Origin: Pseudomonas sp. PDNC002
GTDB taxonomy: Bacteria; Pseudomonadota; Gammaproteobacteria; Pseudomonadales; Pseudomonadaceae
NCBI RefSeq assembly: GCF_016919445.1
Contig: NZ_CP070356.1
Span: forward strand, 4,281,502-4,345,501
Direction of reading: 5' to 3'
Length of the DNA: 64,000 nt
Positions 26,166-36,402 of the stretch are shown here, in pieces. The notes under the pieces were generated by a model that did no database searches, was not told the origin of the DNA, and saw only the letters and a list, made by a program, of their open reading frames with translations. The translations under genes and the position numbers were made by a program. Positions within the stretch are counted from its first letter, which is position 1. Each line of letters opens with the position of its first letter.

Positions 26166-28823
26166 ATGCATCCAGACAAACTGCTCGTGACCACCAAGCT
26201 GGCGCCGCCGCGCGTCAGCCCTAACGCCATCACCCGCCAACGCCTGCTGGAGCAACTGCAGCGCATGGAGCATTGCACCGTCGGTGTGGTCATCGGCGGC
26301 CCCGGCTTCGGCAAGACCACCCTGCTGGTGCAGTGGCGGCAGACTATGCTCAAGGCGCGCGCGGAGGTGGCCTGGTTGACGCTCAGCACCGAAGACCGCC
26401 ACCTGGCTTCCTTTTTCGTCTACCTGCGTGCGGCGCTGAACCACCTCGGTATTGCCCTGGAAAACGACATTCCGCTGGAAGGTGCCAGTGGCGAGTCCCT
26501 CGATGGCCTGGTTGCAAGCATCGTCGAAGGCGCCGCAGCAGTCAGCAAGCAGCTTTACCTGGTGCTGGACGACTACCACCTGGTGAGCGACTCGCGTGCC
26601 CATCGCCTCGTCCAGCGCCTGCTGGACCATTGCCCGCAGAACCTGCATTTCATCATTGCCTCGCGCGCCGACCCGCCCTTGAGCCTGAGCCGCCTGCGCC
26701 TGCAGGACCAGGTGCTGGAGCTGGATTGCGCGGGCCTGCCGTTCGACCTCGCGGAAACCCGCAGCTTCCTCGAAACCAACCTGCCGTCGCTCAAGTTGAG
26801 CAGCGAAGAGTCCCACCTGATCCAGGACCTCACCAGTGGCTGGCCCGCCAGCCTGCAACTGATCGTGCTCCTGCTGCGCGCCCGCCCGGAGGCACGCAAC
26901 AGCCTGCGCGACCTGGGCTGGATGTCCGATGACCTGCAGACCTACCTGGCCGAAGACGTGATGGTGCATTTGCCTCCCGAGCTGGCCGGCTTCATGGAAC
27001 GGGTCAGCTTGTGCCGGCGTTTCAATGCATCGCTGGCAGCGCACCTGACCGGCCACGACAATGCAGGCGAACTGCTGGCGCGAATGGAGGAAGAGAACCT
27101 GCTGGTGTTCCGCATCGTCGGCGACGACCGCCAGCCGTGGTACCGCTTCCACCCCCTGTTCGGTGAATTCCTTGCCGCGCGCCTGGAGCGCCGCGATCCC
27201 ACTCTGGTCAATGACCTGCATCGTCGCGCTGCACGCTGGTTCGCTGAGCGCAAGCTGCTGGCCGAGGGACTGCGACATGCGACCGAGAGCGGTGATCTGG
27301 AGTTCGCAGCCGAAGTGGTGGAGCGCTCGGCGCCCACCAGTTGGGGCCTGGACCAGGTCGGGCCGTTGCTGCGCCTGCTCGACCGATTGCCCCAGGAAAC
27401 CCTGTTCAGCCACCCGCGGCTGTTCTTCCGTGGCTGCCTGGCCTATGCGTTGACCGCCCGCCCGGCCAAGGCCGAGTCCTGGCTCGAGGAGTACAAGCGC
27501 AGCGGGGCCAGCCAGGAAGGAGACTTGCTCCAGCACTTGCGCCTGGTCCAGGCGTCCATCGCCATTCAACGTGATCGCACGGATCAGATCGTCTCGGTTC
27601 TGGAGGGGGCTGAGCGCTTCGACGACGATTACTCGGTGGTCCGCTATGGCCCTTCGGCGTTGCTGGCCATCGCCTACGCGGCGGAGGGCCGGCACATCGA
27701 CGCCTTGCGCTACCTGGACGAACACCCCATCGCCGAGGCCGACCGAAACGACGAGATGGCCCTGGTGGTCGAGGGTGCCCGTACGCTCTGCCACCTGCTG
27801 GAAGGGCGCATGGCGGATGCCCTGCGCGTCGGCCAGGACCTGTTCTCCCGATCGGTGTCCGCCCATGGCCACCGGTCCGCCAGCGCTTACCTGTGTGCGG
27901 CCTCGCTGGCCGTGGTGTACTGCGAACTCGACCGCATCGACGAAGCGCGCGAAGTACTCGCCAACCGCGTTGGCCTTCTGCAGTGGGCAATGCCCGACAC
28001 CATGATCCGCGGCACTATTTGCCGCGCCCGTCTGGACCTCCTGCAGGAATCCGCGGCGACTGCCCTGGCGTTCCTGGAGCGCCAGGAGCGGCATTTCCGC
28101 AGCATCGGCCTGGAGCGCGGAATTGCCCACAGCCTGGCCGAGCAGCTGCGTATCCGTCTGCTGGAGGGTGACGGCGATGGTGCACAAGCCTGCTTCTCCC
28201 GCCTGGAACCGCTGGAAATCACACATCAGGGCGAGAGGGGCTTCCTCAGCGAAATCCCCATGCTGGTGCAACTGTCGCGCGGGCGCCTGGCACTGGCCGC
28301 TGGCGAGCACGAACTGGCGCAGACGGCACTGGAGGCGGTGCGCGAGTACGCCCAGGCCCTGGGGCGTGGTCAGCTGGAAGTCACTGCATTGTTGCTGATG
28401 GCATTGGGGCGCAGCGCACAACGCCAGCAAGTGGCAGCCGAGTCCCTGCTGGTCGAGGCGCTGCAACTGGGGCGGCGTGGCGGGCTGGTGCGGACCTTCG
28501 TCGACGAAGGGGCCGGGGTGGTCAAGCTGCTCTCCACCCAGCGTGCCCGGCAGTCCTCCCAGGGCGATGTAACTGCATACCTGGACGACCTGCTGGCGCG
28601 TTTCCGCCGTGAGGAGGTGACCGACCGCGCCTCGCTGTCGCCCCGGGAGCTGGCGATCATCCAGCTGGTGGCTCAGGCGATGTCGAACAAGCGTATCGCC
28701 CTGACCTTGAACATTTCCCAGGAAACGGTGAAGTGGAACCTGAAGAACGTCTACGCCAAGCTTGGGGTTTCCAGCCGTTATGACGCCATGTCCTGGGCGC
28801 GCAAGCACGGCCTGATCCGCTGA
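26166..28823 (+). CDS. MalT-type (LAL) LuxR-family ATP-dependent transcriptional activator
   Basis: 885 residues from the ATG at 26166; the upstream in-frame ATGs lie in non-coding-like sequence. The N-terminal ATPase has Walker A GGPGFGKTT (residues 44-52) and Walker B LYLVLDDYHLV, followed by a winged-helix/TPR-like helical region of about 450 residues. The C-terminal LuxR HTH reads LSPRELAIIQLVAQAMSNKRIALTLNISQETVKWNLKNVYAKLGVSSR. This is the MalT/AlkS layout: a large ATPase activator responding to a small ligand. It lies centrally between two divergent acyl-CoA dehydrogenase units, so it is the best candidate for the pathway activator of the surrounding block. Confidence 0.95.
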   Translation: MHPDKLLVTTKLAPPRVSPNAITRQRLLEQLQRMEHCTVGVVIGGPGFGKTTLLVQWRQTMLKARAEVAWLTLSTEDRHLASFFVYLRAALNHLGIALENDIPLEGASGESLDGLVASIVEGAAAVSKQLYLVLDDYHLVSDSRAHRLVQRLLDHCPQNLHFIIASRADPPLSLSRLRLQDQVLELDCAGLPFDLAETRSFLETNLPSLKLSSEESHLIQDLTSGWPASLQLIVLLLRARPEARNSLRDLGWMSDDLQTYLAEDVMVHLPPELAGFMERVSLCRRFNASLAAHLTGHDNAGELLARMEEENLLVFRIVGDDRQPWYRFHPLFGEFLAARLERRDPTLVNDLHRRAARWFAERKLLAEGLRHATESGDLEFAAEVVERSAPTSWGLDQVGPLLRLLDRLPQETLFSHPRLFFRGCLAYALTARPAKAESWLEEYKRSGASQEGDLLQHLRLVQASIAIQRDRTDQIVSVLEGAERFDDDYSVVRYGPSALLAIAYAAEGRHIDALRYLDEHPIAEADRNDEMALVVEGARTLCHLLEGRMADALRVGQDLFSRSVSAHGHRSASAYLCAASLAVVYCELDRIDEAREVLANRVGLLQWAMPDTMIRGTICRARLDLLQESAATALAFLERQERHFRSIGLERGIAHSLAEQLRIRLLEGDGDGAQACFSRLEPLEITHQGERGFLSEIPMLVQLSRGRLALAAGEHELAQTALEAVREYAQALGRGQLEVTALLLMALGRSAQRQQVAAESLLVEALQLGRRGGLVRTFVDEGAGVVKLLSTQRARQSSQGDVTAYLDDLLARFRREEVTDRASLSPRELAIIQLVAQAMSNKRIALTLNISQETVKWNLKNVYAKLGVSSRYDAMSWARKHGLIR

Positions 28824-28826
28824 GAT

Positions 28827-28885
28827 CGATGGCCCCACCGGGTATGCGAGCGGTGCGTGGCCGCTTAGTACCCGGTGGTCCATCG
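28827..28885 (+). terminator. Long inverted repeat after the MalT-type regulator gene
   Basis: Arms CGATGGCCCCACCGGGTA (28827-28844) and TACCCGGTGGTCCATCG (28869-28885) pair over nearly their whole length, with one bulge. The 24-nt loop contains its own GCGG/CCGC stem, giving a branched hairpin. It starts 4 bp after the stop codon and is followed by short T-rich DNA, so it is probably a terminator. Confidence 0.55.
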
Positions 28886-28920
28886 TAGCCGCAGCATAAA
28901 GCCTTCTTGTCCACCGTTCG

Positions 28921-29016
28921 CCCCTTGTATCGAGGGGGCTCGCCCGAGTCTTCGTCACCCCCCTCGAAGTGAGGGTGGGGGAGGGGGTACAACCCCTCCG
29001 GCCCCGCACCTATCGT
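28921..29016 (+). promoter_or_regulatory. Cluster of GC palindromes upstream of the tandem acyl-CoA dehydrogenases
   Basis: Three inverted repeats are packed here: CCCCT/AGGGG (28921-28937), CCCTC-GAAGT-GAGGG (28961-28975) and, in opposite polarity, GAGGGG/CCCCTC (28981-28998). A TATCGT hexamer at 29011-29016 is 43 bp from the centre of the second repeat, about one helical turn more than at the other promoters. Confidence 0.5.
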
Positions 29017-29073
29017 CACCTCAAGCCAGCCGCGCCCAGCGCAGCCCCATATCGGCACCGAGGAGACGCCCGC

Positions 29074-30216
29074 ATGATCCCCCGCACGTTGTTCGAGCAC
29101 GAGCACGAAGAGTTCCGCAACACCGTCCGCCGCTTCCTGGCCGACGAGTGCGTGCCGCACCATGAATACTGGGAGGAGCAGCACCGTGTTCCCCGTGAGA
29201 TCTGGTCGCGCGCAGGCGAGCTGGGCATGCTCAACGCCACCACGCCGGAGGTCTACGGTGGGCTGGGTCTGGACCGGCGCTTCTCGATGATCGCGGTCGA
29301 AGAGGTGGCCCGCGCTGGCACCTCGGGGCTGAACGGCTTCAACGTGCACGATATCGTCGCCGGCTACTTCATCAACTTCGGCACCGAAGAGCAGAAGCAT
29401 CGGTGGTTGCCGTCCATGGCCACCGGCGAAGTGATCTCCGCCGTAGCGATGACCGAGCCTAATACCGGCTCCGACCTGCAGGCGGTGAAGACCCGTGCGG
29501 TGCTGGACGGTGACGAATACGTCATCAACGGCGCCAAGACTTTCATCTCCAACGGTACCAATTGCGATGTGATCGTGGTCGTCGCCCGCACCGGCGACAG
29601 CGGCAAGGGCTCCCGCGACCTGTCGCTGATCTTGGTCGAGGCTGAGCGCGCTGGCGTGGTCAAGTCCAAGCCGCTGCGCAAGGTCGGCCTGCACGCCCAG
29701 GACACCACCATGGTGTTCTTCGAGGACGTCCGGGTGCCCAAGGACGCGATCCTCGGCGGCGTGCCGGGCCAGGGTTTCATCCAGCTCATGAAGGAACTGG
29801 CCTGGGAGCGCCTGAGCATCGGCATCCTCGGTATCGCCGCGAGCCAGGCCGTGCTGGAGCAGACCGTCGATTACACCCGCGGTCGCTCGGTATTCGGCAA
29901 GCCGATCATCGACTTCCAGAATTCGCGCTTCCGCCTCGCCGACCTGAAGACCGAGATCGCCATTGGCCAGGCTTACGTCGACCGCTGCATGGAGCTGTGC
30001 CTGCGGCACGAGCTCAGCAGCGAGGCGGCAGCCGCCGCCAAGCTCTGGGGCACCGAACTGTATTCGAAGGTGGTCGACCAGTGCCTGCAGCTGCATGGCG
30101 GCAATGGCTACATGCTCGAGTACCCGGTGGCACGCCACTACCTCGACAGCCGCGTCAACCGCATCTACGGCGGCGCCAACGACATCATGCGCGAACTCGT
30201 CGCGCGAACCCTTTAA
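29074..30216 (+). CDS. Acyl-CoA dehydrogenase, long-chain/isovaleryl-like subtype (copy 1)
   Basis: 380 residues from the ATG at 29074. The motifs AVAMTEPNTGSDLQAVKTRA, NGAKTFISNG and RGRSVFGKPIIDFQNSRFRLADLKTE define the family. The C-terminal YEGT glutamate is absent (RIYGGANDIMRE). Instead a glutamate in LMKELAWERLS occupies the helix-G position used as base by long-chain and isovaleryl-CoA dehydrogenases. It is the first gene of a plus-strand operon (acyl-CoA dehydrogenase twice, MFE-2-type protein, thiolase-like protein, acyl-CoA synthetase), and is closely paralogous to the next gene. Confidence 0.93.
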   Translation: MIPRTLFEHEHEEFRNTVRRFLADECVPHHEYWEEQHRVPREIWSRAGELGMLNATTPEVYGGLGLDRRFSMIAVEEVARAGTSGLNGFNVHDIVAGYFINFGTEEQKHRWLPSMATGEVISAVAMTEPNTGSDLQAVKTRAVLDGDEYVINGAKTFISNGTNCDVIVVVARTGDSGKGSRDLSLILVEAERAGVVKSKPLRKVGLHAQDTTMVFFEDVRVPKDAILGGVPGQGFIQLMKELAWERLSIGILGIAASQAVLEQTVDYTRGRSVFGKPIIDFQNSRFRLADLKTEIAIGQAYVDRCMELCLRHELSSEAAAAAKLWGTELYSKVVDQCLQLHGGNGYMLEYPVARHYLDSRVNRIYGGANDIMRELVARTL

Positions 30217-30238
30217 GCCTGCCGTTAGGAGTCCACCG

Positions 30239-31393
<1,155 letters not shown>

Positions 31394-31449
31394 TCCCCTG
31401 GCCCGGCCGGGAATAAACGACAAGAAAGAGCTATCCAAGGAGAACGAAC

Positions 31450-33270
31450 GTGTCACAAGAACTGCGTTTCGACGGCAAAGTCGCCATCGTCACCGGCGCC
31501 GGCAATGGCCTCGGCCGTGCCCATGCGCTGCTGCTGGGCTCCCGCGGCGCCAAGGTCGTGGTCAACGATCTGGGCGTCACCACCGAAGGCCTGGGCAGCT
31601 CTTCCGCCGCAGCTGACGCGGTAGTGGAGGAAATCCGCGCCCTGGGCGGCGAGGCCGTGGCCGACTATCACTCGGTGACCGAGGGCGACAAGATCGTCGC
31701 CACCGCTCTGAAGGCGTTCGGCACCGTCGATATCCTGATCAATAACGCCGGCGTGCTGCGCGACACCTCGTTCCACAAGATGACCGAGGAGCAGTGGGAC
31801 CTGATCCAGGCCGTGCACGTCAAGGGCGCCTTCCTACTGACCCACGCTGTGTGGCCGATCATGCGCGAGAAAGGCTACGGCCGTATCGTCATGACCTCCT
31901 CGGGTGCAGGGATCTTCGGCAACTTCGGCCAGTGCAACTACTCCACCGCCAAGGCGGGGCTGATCGGCTTCGCCAACTCTCTGGCCATCGAAGGCGCGAG
32001 TAAGAACATCCGCGTCAACACCATCGCCCCGATCGCCGCCTCGCGCATGGTCATCGCCAGTGGCATCTTCACCGAGGAGATGCAGGCCAAGCTGCGCGTG
32101 GAGGACGTTGCGCCGCTGGTGGGTTGGCTGTGCCACGAGGATTGCCAGGACAGTGGCGAACTGATCGAAGTGGGTGGCGGCTTCCACGCCAAGTACCGCT
32201 GGGAACGTTCGCAAGGCCGCTTCCTGCACACCGACGGTCTCAGCCCGGAGCTGGTACGTGACAACTGGGAGCGCATCGGTCGCTTCGACGAGCACGCTGT
32301 GCACCCGGCGAACGGCGCGGAAAGCTTCAAGGAACTCTTCGAGCGCATGGACACGGCGGCCACCAAGGGCGGCAACCAATTCATCGACATGGAAGTGGCC
32401 GGCAAGGCCGTTTCCTACTTGGAAACCGAGTACGACCAGAACGACGCCGCGCTCTACGCGCTGGCCGTGGGCGCCGCCAAGGACCCGCTGGATCGCGCTG
32501 AACTGCGCTACGTCAACGAATTCGTCGGCGACGAGTTCCGCGTCCTGCCGACCATGGCCGTGCTGCCGGCCACTGAGGTGTTCCTGCGCGCCGCCAAGTC
32601 CGGCGAGCCGCAACTGGAGGGTCTCAACGTGCCGTTCGGCAAGGGGCTGCACGGCGAGCAGTACACCGTCATGTACCGCCCGCTGCCGCCGGCCGCCAAG
32701 CTCAAGCACACCATGCGCCTGAAGACCTCGATCGATAAAGGCAAGAGCACCGTCACCGTTCTGGCCATCGAGACCACCGACGAGCACGGCACGCCGCTGT
32801 TCTACAACGAGGTCACTGGCTTCTATCCGGGCGTACCGGGCGCCGGGTTGGCGAAGGTCGCCAACGAAGAGGTCAACGTACCGCCGGCCCGTGAGCCCGA
32901 CATCGTGCTGTCCGACAAGACCGAGGTGAACCAGGCTTTGCTGTACCGCCTGTGTGGTGACTGGAACCCGATGCACGTCGATCCGGATTACGCCGCCAAG
33001 GCGGGCTACGAGAAGCCGTTCCTGCACGGCCTGTGCACCTTCGGCTATCTCGGCCGCCACGTGATCAAGGCGTTCTGCGACAACGACTCGCGCCTGTTCA
33101 AGAGCGTGCGTGCGCGCTTCGCGGCCATCGTCATGCCTGGCGACACCCTGGAAACCCGCATGTGGCGCGAGTCGCCGACGCGGATCATTGTCGAGATGCG
33201 CGCCGTGGAACGTGACGTGGTGGTGCTGAAGAACGCCGCTGTCGAACTGTTCGAGCAGGTGCCGGCGTAA
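31450..33270 (+). CDS. MFE-2-type fusion: (3R)-hydroxyacyl-CoA dehydrogenase + enoyl-CoA hydratase 2
   Basis: A 606-residue two-domain protein. Residues 1-300 form an SDR (TGAGNGLGRAHALLLGSRGAKVVVNDLG, NNAG, SSGAG, YSTAK). Residues from about 320 form a double-hotdog MaoC-type hydratase with the hydratase-2 signature LCGDWNPMHVDPDYAAKAGYEKPFLHG. This is the architecture of peroxisomal multifunctional enzyme 2 without its SCP2 tail. It would hydrate a trans-2-enoyl-CoA to the (3R)-hydroxy form and oxidise it to 3-ketoacyl-CoA. It sits between the acyl-CoA dehydrogenase pair and a thiolase-like gene, so one operon encodes a nearly complete (3R)-type beta-oxidation cycle. Confidence 0.93.
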   Translation: MSQELRFDGKVAIVTGAGNGLGRAHALLLGSRGAKVVVNDLGVTTEGLGSSSAAADAVVEEIRALGGEAVADYHSVTEGDKIVATALKAFGTVDILINNAGVLRDTSFHKMTEEQWDLIQAVHVKGAFLLTHAVWPIMREKGYGRIVMTSSGAGIFGNFGQCNYSTAKAGLIGFANSLAIEGASKNIRVNTIAPIAASRMVIASGIFTEEMQAKLRVEDVAPLVGWLCHEDCQDSGELIEVGGGFHAKYRWERSQGRFLHTDGLSPELVRDNWERIGRFDEHAVHPANGAESFKELFERMDTAATKGGNQFIDMEVAGKAVSYLETEYDQNDAALYALAVGAAKDPLDRAELRYVNEFVGDEFRVLPTMAVLPATEVFLRAAKSGEPQLEGLNVPFGKGLHGEQYTVMYRPLPPAAKLKHTMRLKTSIDKGKSTVTVLAIETTDEHGTPLFYNEVTGFYPGVPGAGLAKVANEEVNVPPAREPDIVLSDKTEVNQALLYRLCGDWNPMHVDPDYAAKAGYEKPFLHGLCTFGYLGRHVIKAFCDNDSRLFKSVRARFAAIVMPGDTLETRMWRESPTRIIVEMRAVERDVVVLKNAAVELFEQVPA

Positions 33271-33311
33271 CCGGCGATGGGGGGCACTGCGGTGCCCTCC
33301 ATCGGCTTCGG

Positions 33312-33331
33312 ACCGCCGCTCTGGCGGCGGT
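33312..33331 (+). terminator. Intra-operon hairpin before the thiolase-like gene
   Basis: A perfect 8-bp stem ACCGCCGC/GCGGCGGT with a 4-nt loop, preceded by a smaller GGGCAC/GTGCCC hairpin, lies between the MFE-2-type gene and the next gene. It is followed only by TCCC, so attenuation or mRNA stabilisation is likelier than full termination. Confidence 0.4.
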
Positions 33332-33355
33332 TCCCGTCTCAGGAGAGACCAACAG

Positions 33356-34468
33356 ATGAATCGTCGCGTCAATGTGATTGGCGTTGGCTTGACCCCGTTC
33401 CGCCTGGCGGGCGCCAGTGGGGCCGGCGCGGACTCGGCCGTTGCGGTCGTGCGCCTGGCCCTGGCGGACGCGGGGATCGATTTCGCCCTGGTCGGCGCGC
33501 TTTACTGCGCTGCCGCCGGCGCGGCGCCCCATGCCGGGCAGGAAGCCTGGCGATCGCTGGGGCTGACCGGCATCCCCGTGTTCAACCTGCAAAGCGACGG
33601 CGCCGGGGGGGCCAGCGCATTGTTGCTGGCGCGCCAGGCGGTGGAGACAGGTGCGGCCGAATGCGTGCTGGTACTCGGCGTGGAGCCGGCCATGGCCCAT
33701 GCCGCCAGCGCTGAAGTCGCCCTGGGCAATGCGCTGCATGGCGCTGCTGCCGAAGAGTACCTGGCGCGCTACGCTGCGCGCCGCGAAAGTCTGGCGATGC
33801 TGGCGGTGAAGGCCCGTGAGCACGCCGCTCGCAATCCCGACGCGCTGCTGCGCGCCCCCCTCAGCCTGGAGCAAGTCCTGCTCGAACCGCAGACTTTCGG
33901 CCCGCTCAGCGCCTCGCAGTGCTGCACTCCCGCCGAGGGCGCCGCCGCGGTGGTGCTGTGCTCCGACGCATTCGCCCGCAAGCGCGGCAACAAGCGCGCG
34001 GTGCGGATTATCGCCCAGGCGCAGTGCGGCGAACTGACGGCAGGGGCCTGTGGGGAGACGGCAATCCGTGCGGCAGGCTATGACATCGCCGCGACCGCCG
34101 CCCGCCTGGTCTATGAGCGCGCCGGCCTGGGGCCGGAGGAAATCGACCTGTGCGAACTTCAGGACGCCACCGGCAGCGCCGAGCTTCTGCTGTATGAGGC
34201 CCTGGGTTTCTGCCGCGAAGGTGACGCGGAGAAGCTCATCGAGGATGGCGACAACACCTATGGCGGCAATCTCGTGGTGAATCCGTCCGGCGGCTTGCTG
34301 GGCCGGGGGCATGCCCTGGGCGCCAGCGGGCTGGCACAATGCGTCGAGCTGGTCCGCCAACTGCGCGGTGCCGCCGATACCCGCCAGGTGCCGGGCGCGC
34401 GCTACGCGCTGCAGCACAGCCAGGGCGTGCAGGGCGACGCTGTGGTGACCCTCTATGCTCGCGACTGA
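33356..34468 (+). CDS. SCP2-type thiolase-like protein lacking the catalytic cysteine
   Basis: 370 residues with the SCP2-thiolase fold: NVIGVGLTPFRLAGA at the start, LIEDGDNTYGGNLVVNPSGGLLGRGHALGASGLAQCVEL near the end. The nucleophile position reads NLQSDGAGGASAL, where the two paralogues in this window have NVNNNC-[SG]-SGS; cysteine is replaced by glycine. The second catalytic block ELHDCF is ELQDAT here, so the histidine and cysteine are also gone; only the GHxxGA histidine remains. Standard thiolysis is therefore unlikely. It could be a retro-aldolase like the Ltp2 group, a structural partner, or a degenerating copy. The frame is intact and within the operon. Confidence 0.88.
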   Translation: MNRRVNVIGVGLTPFRLAGASGAGADSAVAVVRLALADAGIDFALVGALYCAAAGAAPHAGQEAWRSLGLTGIPVFNLQSDGAGGASALLLARQAVETGAAECVLVLGVEPAMAHAASAEVALGNALHGAAAEEYLARYAARRESLAMLAVKAREHAARNPDALLRAPLSLEQVLLEPQTFGPLSASQCCTPAEGAAAVVLCSDAFARKRGNKRAVRIIAQAQCGELTAGACGETAIRAAGYDIAATAARLVYERAGLGPEEIDLCELQDATGSAELLLYEALGFCREGDAEKLIEDGDNTYGGNLVVNPSGGLLGRGHALGASGLAQCVELVRQLRGAADTRQVPGARYALQHSQGVQGDAVVTLYARD

Positions 34469-34545
34469 GCGCGCTATCGGGAAGGACCGTCAAGAACAAT
34501 AATCCGAAGGGCGCGCCTGCGCCCTCAAGTCCGTAGGACCCCGCA

Positions 34546-36243
34546 ATGAACGATCAACAAGAAAAACCGACATTGCTACAGCGCTTCCTGCACTGGGAAC
34601 GCCTTATGCCTGACGCCCCCTACCTGCACCAACCGCAAGGCCAGGGACACAATGAAAGCTACAGTTGGCACGCGGTAGGCGAACAGGCCCGGCGCATGGC
34701 CGCGTACCTGCAATCGCTGGATCTGCCCGCGCGCTCCAGCATCGCTATCCTCGGCAAGAACAGCGCGCACTGGATCATCGCCGACCTGGCGATCTGGATG
34801 GCCGGGCACGTCAGCGTTCCGCTGTACCCCTCAGCCAACCGCGATACCGTGGCATATGTACTGGAGCACGCCGAAGTGCGCCTGTTGTTCCTCGGCCACC
34901 TGGACGGCGGCGCCGCGGGCTGGGAGAAACTGCGCGACAGCGTGCCGGCGAGCCTGCCGGTGATCGAATTGCCATTGCTGGCAATTGGCGAAGGGCAATC
35001 CTGGCAGTCCCTGATGGATACCTGGGAGCCGTTGCAGACGGTGGCGCAAACCCGTCGTGCTGACCTGGCCACCATCATCTACACCTCTGGCAGCACCGGT
35101 CGACCCAAGGGGGTGATGCACACCTTCGACAGCATGTGTTCCAGCTGCGAATCGACTGTTGGCATGTATGCAGGCGGAGCTGGCGTGGCGCCGACCGACC
35201 GGCTGCTGTCCTACCTGCCTCTGGCGCACACCGCCGAGCGCGCGGTGGTCGAAGCGCTGTCGTTGCTCAATGGCTGCCAAGTGTTCTTCAACGAAGGACT
35301 GGAGACCTTCGCCGACGACCTGCGCCGGGCGCGGCCGACCATCTTCATGTCGGTGCCGCGGCTGTGGGGCAAGTTCTACCACGGTATCAGCGAGCGCATT
35401 CCACAGTCAGTGCAGCAGGCTGCCTTCGCCGATCCGCAACGCAGCGAGGCGATGCGTCAGCAGATCCTCGGCGCGCTCGGACTGGACCAGGTGCATACCG
35501 CGCTGTCCGGCTCGGCGCCGCTGCCAGTCGCAGTGCTGGAGTGGTATCGCCAGCTCGGCCTGGAGCTGCTGGAGGGCTACGGCATGTCGGAGAACTTCGG
35601 TTGCTCCCACTTCAACCAGCCTGGCGAGGTACGTGTCGGCTACGTTGGTTCGAGTGTGCGCGACGTGCAGTGCAGGATCGCCGAGAACAACGAGATCCTG
35701 GTGAAGAGTCCAGGACAGATGCTCGGCTACTACAAGGAGCCGGAGCTGACCCGCGACAGCTACACCGAGGACGGTTTCTTCCGCACCGGTGACCGTGGCG
35801 AACTGGACGAAGCGGGACGCCTGCGCATCACCGGGCGGGTGAAGGAACTGTTCAAGACCGCCAAGGGTAAGTACGTGGCGCCTGTTCCGATCGAGGCACG
35901 CCTGGGCAACAACGAGCATGTGGAGGGTGCCTGTGTTACCGGCGTTGGTCTGGCGCAACCGGTGGCGCTGATCAATGTCTCGCCGGACACGCGTAACGCG
36001 CTGGCCGCCCCGGAACGGCGGGCGACTCTGGAAGCCGAGCTGGAAGCCTTCCTGGAATCGACCAACCAGCAGCTGGAAGCGCATGAGCGGCTGGCCTGCC
36101 TGGTTCTGGTAAGCGAACCCTGGAACGTCGACAACGGCCTGCTGACGCCGACCCTCAAGATCCGCCGCAACCTCATCGAAGAGCATTACCAGGCGCGCCT
36201 GGACGCCTGGTGTGCGAGCCGTCGCGCGGTAATCGTCGAGTAA
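34546..36243 (+). CDS. Long-chain acyl-CoA synthetase (AMP-forming, FadD-like)
   Basis: A 565-residue ANL-superfamily ligase. The adenylation motifs are YTSGSTGRPKGVMH (P-loop, about residues 180-194), LLEGYGMSE, and the hinge FFRTGDRGELDEAGRLRITGRVKELFKTAKGKYVAPVPIE, with the C-terminal lysine in TPTLKIRR. This fits long-chain fatty or related bulky carboxylate activation. It is the last gene of the operon that begins at 29074 and would supply the acyl-CoA for the dehydrogenases. A small GGGCGC/GCGCCC hairpin lies in the 77-bp gap before it. Confidence 0.92.
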   Translation: MNDQQEKPTLLQRFLHWERLMPDAPYLHQPQGQGHNESYSWHAVGEQARRMAAYLQSLDLPARSSIAILGKNSAHWIIADLAIWMAGHVSVPLYPSANRDTVAYVLEHAEVRLLFLGHLDGGAAGWEKLRDSVPASLPVIELPLLAIGEGQSWQSLMDTWEPLQTVAQTRRADLATIIYTSGSTGRPKGVMHTFDSMCSSCESTVGMYAGGAGVAPTDRLLSYLPLAHTAERAVVEALSLLNGCQVFFNEGLETFADDLRRARPTIFMSVPRLWGKFYHGISERIPQSVQQAAFADPQRSEAMRQQILGALGLDQVHTALSGSAPLPVAVLEWYRQLGLELLEGYGMSENFGCSHFNQPGEVRVGYVGSSVRDVQCRIAENNEILVKSPGQMLGYYKEPELTRDSYTEDGFFRTGDRGELDEAGRLRITGRVKELFKTAKGKYVAPVPIEARLGNNEHVEGACVTGVGLAQPVALINVSPDTRNALAAPERRATLEAELEAFLESTNQQLEAHERLACLVLVSEPWNVDNGLLTPTLKIRRNLIEEHYQARLDAWCASRRAVIVE

Positions 36244-36260
36244 CTCCAGCCCCCTCTTGC

Positions 36261-36289
36261 CGGCCCTTGCCGGCCCTTGCGGGGCCGGC
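36261..36289 (+). terminator. Hairpin and 10-bp direct repeat after the acyl-CoA synthetase gene
   Basis: CGGCCCTTGC occurs twice in tandem (36261-36280). The second copy forms an 8-bp stem GCCGGCCC/GGGCCGGC (36269-36276 with 36282-36289). There is no T-tract. It probably marks the end of the operon. Confidence 0.4.
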
Positions 36290-36304
36290 GAGCCCCTCGC
36301 CACT

Positions 36305-36351
36305 CCCCCTGACACGGGGGGCTCAGCGCCTTCCGTGATCCTCCCTACCAT
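36305..36351 (+). promoter_or_regulatory. GC palindrome and -10-like hexamer upstream of the thiolase/ACAD/sulfatase operon
   Basis: CCCCC-TGACAC-GGGGG (36305-36320) is followed by TACCAT (36346-36351), 33-34 bp from the palindrome centre. The hexamer lies about 50 bp upstream of the thiolase start. Confidence 0.55.
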
Positions 36352-36402
36352 GCCGGTACAAGCAAGGCACGGTGAAACCGGGCCACCATGGGAGGAATGG
36401 AA

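Noticed and set aside
26004-29009. 1001-codon open frame on the minus strand
   Set aside because: Antisense to the MalT-type activator, whose domains and HTH are clear. The minus-strand translation is rich in Gln, Arg and His, typical of a shadow frame in GC-rich DNA.
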